This document shows positions 51,395 to 53,026 of a DNA stretch of 53,026 nt, one piece after another. The stretch is from NCBI GenBank assembly GCA_019114345.1, contig DXFS01000008.1, forward strand, positions 1 to 53,026, written 5' to 3'. The stretch comes from Candidatus Agathobaculum pullistercoris. GTDB lineage: Bacteria; Bacillota; Clostridia; Oscillospirales; Butyricicoccaceae. The position numbers and the translations under genes are program-made. The notes under the pieces are model-generated. The model saw only the letters and a program-made list of their open reading frames with translations, made no database searches and had not been told where the DNA came from. The stretch's first letter is position 1, and every line of letters starts with the position of its first letter.

Positions 51395-52138
51395 ATGTTG
51401 AAAGTCGTTCTGGTTGTATCCGGCAAGGGCGGAACGGGAAAGACCTCCCTTACGGCGGGTGTGGGTACAGCGCTGTCCCAGCTCGGCCGCCGTGTGCTTC
51501 TGATCGACGGGGACTGCGGCCTCCGCAACCTCGATATCGTACTTGGGATGTCGGACAGGGTGGTATATTCTTTTGCCGATGTCACCGGCGGCGCGGTGCC
51601 GCTTGGCGACGCTATGGCCCGGCATCCGGATTACGAAACACTGTACTTACTCACTGCGCCGGTCGCGCTGCCTGCGCTGAGCGAGCGCGGTATGGAGCAG
51701 CTCGCTGTGCAGGCGGAAGAGGCCGGCTTTGATTATGTGCTGATCGACGGCCCCGCCGGGCTGCCGGCGGAGCTTTCCTTCCTGGCGCATATTGCAACGC
51801 AGGCGGTCGTCGTAACATCGACCGACCGCGCCTGTATCCGCGGCGCAGAGCGTTGTGCGCGCAAGCTGGAGGATGAATACTGCATCCAGCGCATCCGCAT
51901 GGTGCTCAACCGCGTGCGGCCGCGCATGATCACGCACGGCAAATCGGGCAATATTGACGACGCGATGGATGAAGCGGGCCTGCCGCTTCTGGGCATTGTG
52001 CCTGAGGACGAAGACCTGATCACCTGCGGCAACAGCGGAAGATCCATCCTGGCGGTAAAGCATGGAGGAGCGGCACGCGCGTTCCAGAATGTCGCGCGGC
52101 GGCTGGACGGCGAACGCGTCCCATTGATGAGGCTATAA
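51395..52138 (+). CDS. minD: Septum site-determining protein MinD
   Basis: The 247-residue ParA/MinD ATPase has the deviant Walker A SGKGGTGKTS (residues 9-18), LIDGDCGLRNLDIVLGM, and DYVLIDGPAGL. The C-terminal RAFQNVARRLDG could be the membrane-targeting helix. MinD positions the division site with MinC. No minC or minE lies next to it, so it may act with a distant MinC or DivIVA-type partner. The ATG follows CGGAGG. Confidence 0.9.
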   Translation: MLKVVLVVSGKGGTGKTSLTAGVGTALSQLGRRVLLIDGDCGLRNLDIVLGMSDRVVYSFADVTGGAVPLGDAMARHPDYETLYLLTAPVALPALSERGMEQLAVQAEEAGFDYVLIDGPAGLPAELSFLAHIATQAVVVTSTDRACIRGAERCARKLEDEYCIQRIRMVLNRVRPRMITHGKSGNIDDAMDEAGLPLLGIVPEDEDLITCGNSGRSILAVKHGGAARAFQNVARRLDGERVPLMRL

Positions 52139-52201
52139 GGCGAAAAACGAGAGTGGAAGCAGAATAGGTGGTTTTGACACAGGGAAGGGGATGTTCCGGA
52201 A

Positions 52202-52612
52202 ATGAACATAGCATTGATCGCACATGACCGAAAGAAAGAGCTGATGGTTCAGTTCTGTATGGCGTACTGCGGTATCCTGGCAAAGCATGACATTTGCGCC
52301 ACCGGCACGACCGGCAAATTCGTAGAGGAAGCGACCGGCCTGAAGATCGACAAGTGCCTTGCAGGCATGCAGGGCGGGGAAGAGCAGATCTCTGCGCGCG
52401 TGGCGTATAACGAGATCGACCTGGTATTGTTCTTCCGAGATCCGATGTCCAATGCGCAGTACGAGCCGGACGTGCATGCGATCGCACGCCTGTGCGATAT
52501 GCATAATATCCCGATCGCCACCAACTCGGCAACGGCTGAAATGCTCATCCTTGGTCTCGACCGAGGCGATCTGGATTGGCGTAATTTTGTCAACCCCAAG
52601 AACAGAAAATAA
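52202..52612 (+). CDS. mgsA: Methylglyoxal synthase-like protein with altered catalytic residues
   Basis: The 136-residue protein has the MgsA fold: NIALIAHDRKK, CATGTTGKFVEEATGL, LVLFFRDP and NIPIATNSATAEML. However, the E. coli catalytic Asp71 aligns with E60 (MQGGEEQ instead of GGDQQ), and His98 aligns with Y87 (QYEPDV instead of PHDPDV). Asp101 is kept as D90, and the E. coli C-terminal tail is missing. The family is certain; methylglyoxal synthase activity is doubtful. It lies between minD and hisS. Confidence 0.85.
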   Translation: MNIALIAHDRKKELMVQFCMAYCGILAKHDICATGTTGKFVEEATGLKIDKCLAGMQGGEEQISARVAYNEIDLVLFFRDPMSNAQYEPDVHAIARLCDMHNIPIATNSATAEMLILGLDRGDLDWRNFVNPKNRK

Positions 52613-52691
52613 AAATGACAGATCTTTTGCACCGGATGGGCATACGTGCGCCTGTTCGGTGCATCCGTCTGTCTTGAGGAGAATGGAAACT

Positions 52692-53026
52692 ATGGAAAAA
52701 GTGAAACCGAGAACTCTATCCGGCTTTATGGAGCTGCTCCCCGCGCCGCAGGTGCAGATGGAGTGCATCATGCAGGTGCTGCGCGAAACCTACGCGCTGT
52801 ACGGCTTTTATCCGCTGGACACGCCGCTGATCGAGTCCTCCGAGGTGCTGCTTGCCAAGGGCGGCGGCGAGACCGAGAAGCAGATCTACCGCTTCACCAA
52901 GGGCGACAGCGACCTGTCCCTGCGCTTTGACCTGACCGTGCCGCTGGCGAAGTACGTCGCCCAGCACTACGGCGAGCTGACGTTCCCGTTCCGCCGCTTC
53001 CAGATCGGCAAGGTCTACCGCGGCGA
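52692..53026 (+). CDS. hisS: Histidine-tRNA ligase, 3' end cut by window
   Basis: The first ~111 residues are present: KPRTLSGFMELLPAPQVQME, then LYGFYPLDTPLIE, GGGETEKQIYRFTKGD and the class II motif 2 start (LRFDLTVPLAKY, FPFRRFQIGKVYRG). This is the catalytic core of HisRS. The ATG at 52692 follows GAGGAG. The gene continues beyond the window. A nested hairpin (GACAG...CTGTC around GCACCG...CGGTGC, 52616-52674) precedes it without a T-run. Confidence 0.95.
   Translation, partial: MEKVKPRTLSGFMELLPAPQVQMECIMQVLRETYALYGFYPLDTPLIESSEVLLAKGGGETEKQIYRFTKGDSDLSLRFDLTVPLAKYVAQHYGELTFPFRRFQIGKVYRG

Overview
This 53 kb window looks chromosomal and comes from a fairly GC-rich, low-G+C-lineage Gram-positive anaerobe, most likely a Clostridia member of the Butyricicoccus/Agathobaculum type. 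That placement is inference. It rests on Firmicutes-style AGGAGG ribosome binding sites with frequent GTG/TTG starts, sigma-A promoters with 17-base spacers, a T-box leader, DUF896, DUF3793 and VanW-type proteins, a FeoB-associated Cys-rich peptide and an mreCD-PBP2-minD block. There is no sign of an outer membrane. No phage, complete insertion sequence or CRISPR array was seen.

Layout. 0-5 kb: a thioredoxin-like ferredoxin, tRNA-Gly, an HTH membrane regulator, trmB, a DUF975-like membrane protein and a VanW/G5 cell-wall protein. 5.2-10.9 kb: a T-box leader in front of a lone GNAT acetyltransferase, a CPBP protease gene broken by an in-frame TGA, metG, a hairpin cluster, a DUF4177 protein, a HAD phosphatase, a TatD hydrolase and tRNA-Ala. 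11-13 kb: a decayed glycosyltransferase/TVP38/glycosyltransferase locus. 13.6-20 kb: an ABC exporter with two pairs of FtsX/MacB-like permeases around one ATPase. 20-21.8 kb: an IclR regulator and an acetyl-esterase-like hydrolase. 21.9-23.4 kb: a DUF2089-type HTH protein with three tandem paralogous small membrane proteins, the best candidate here for an undescribed system. 23.5-29.5 kb: mostly minus-strand housekeeping genes (HD proteins, a MATE pump, nitroreductase, YjbQ, CCA-adding enzyme, DUF896), then a small divergent HTH pair.

29.5-30.2 kb is a gene-free, hairpin-rich stretch. It is followed by a MetY-like sulfhydrylase, a GNAT and an iron block: DUF3793 plus flavodoxin, then a second hairpin array, then feoA-feoA-feoB and a Cys-rich peptide. 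Three palindromes of the form TTAG-N6-CTAA mark these promoters and suggest a DtxR-like iron regulon. 37.3-44.3 kb: an MnmM-like methyltransferase, two zinc-ribbon membrane paralogues, a minus-strand MBL/DUF3006/lysA operon and a minus-strand proB/small membrane protein/proA/CYTH operon. 44.6-53 kb: zapA, a U32 peptidase, maf, mreC, mreD, PBP2, minD, a methylglyoxal-synthase homologue with altered catalytic residues, and the start of hisS. This last block is the cell-shape and division neighbourhood.

The main points for a second look are the DUF2089/three-paralogue operon, the two-pair/one-ATPase exporter with AT-rich ectodomains, the T-box GNAT, the hairpin arrays, the MgsA-like protein lacking two catalytic residues, and a split repeat around the DUF975-VanW segment whose two blocks are in swapped order.
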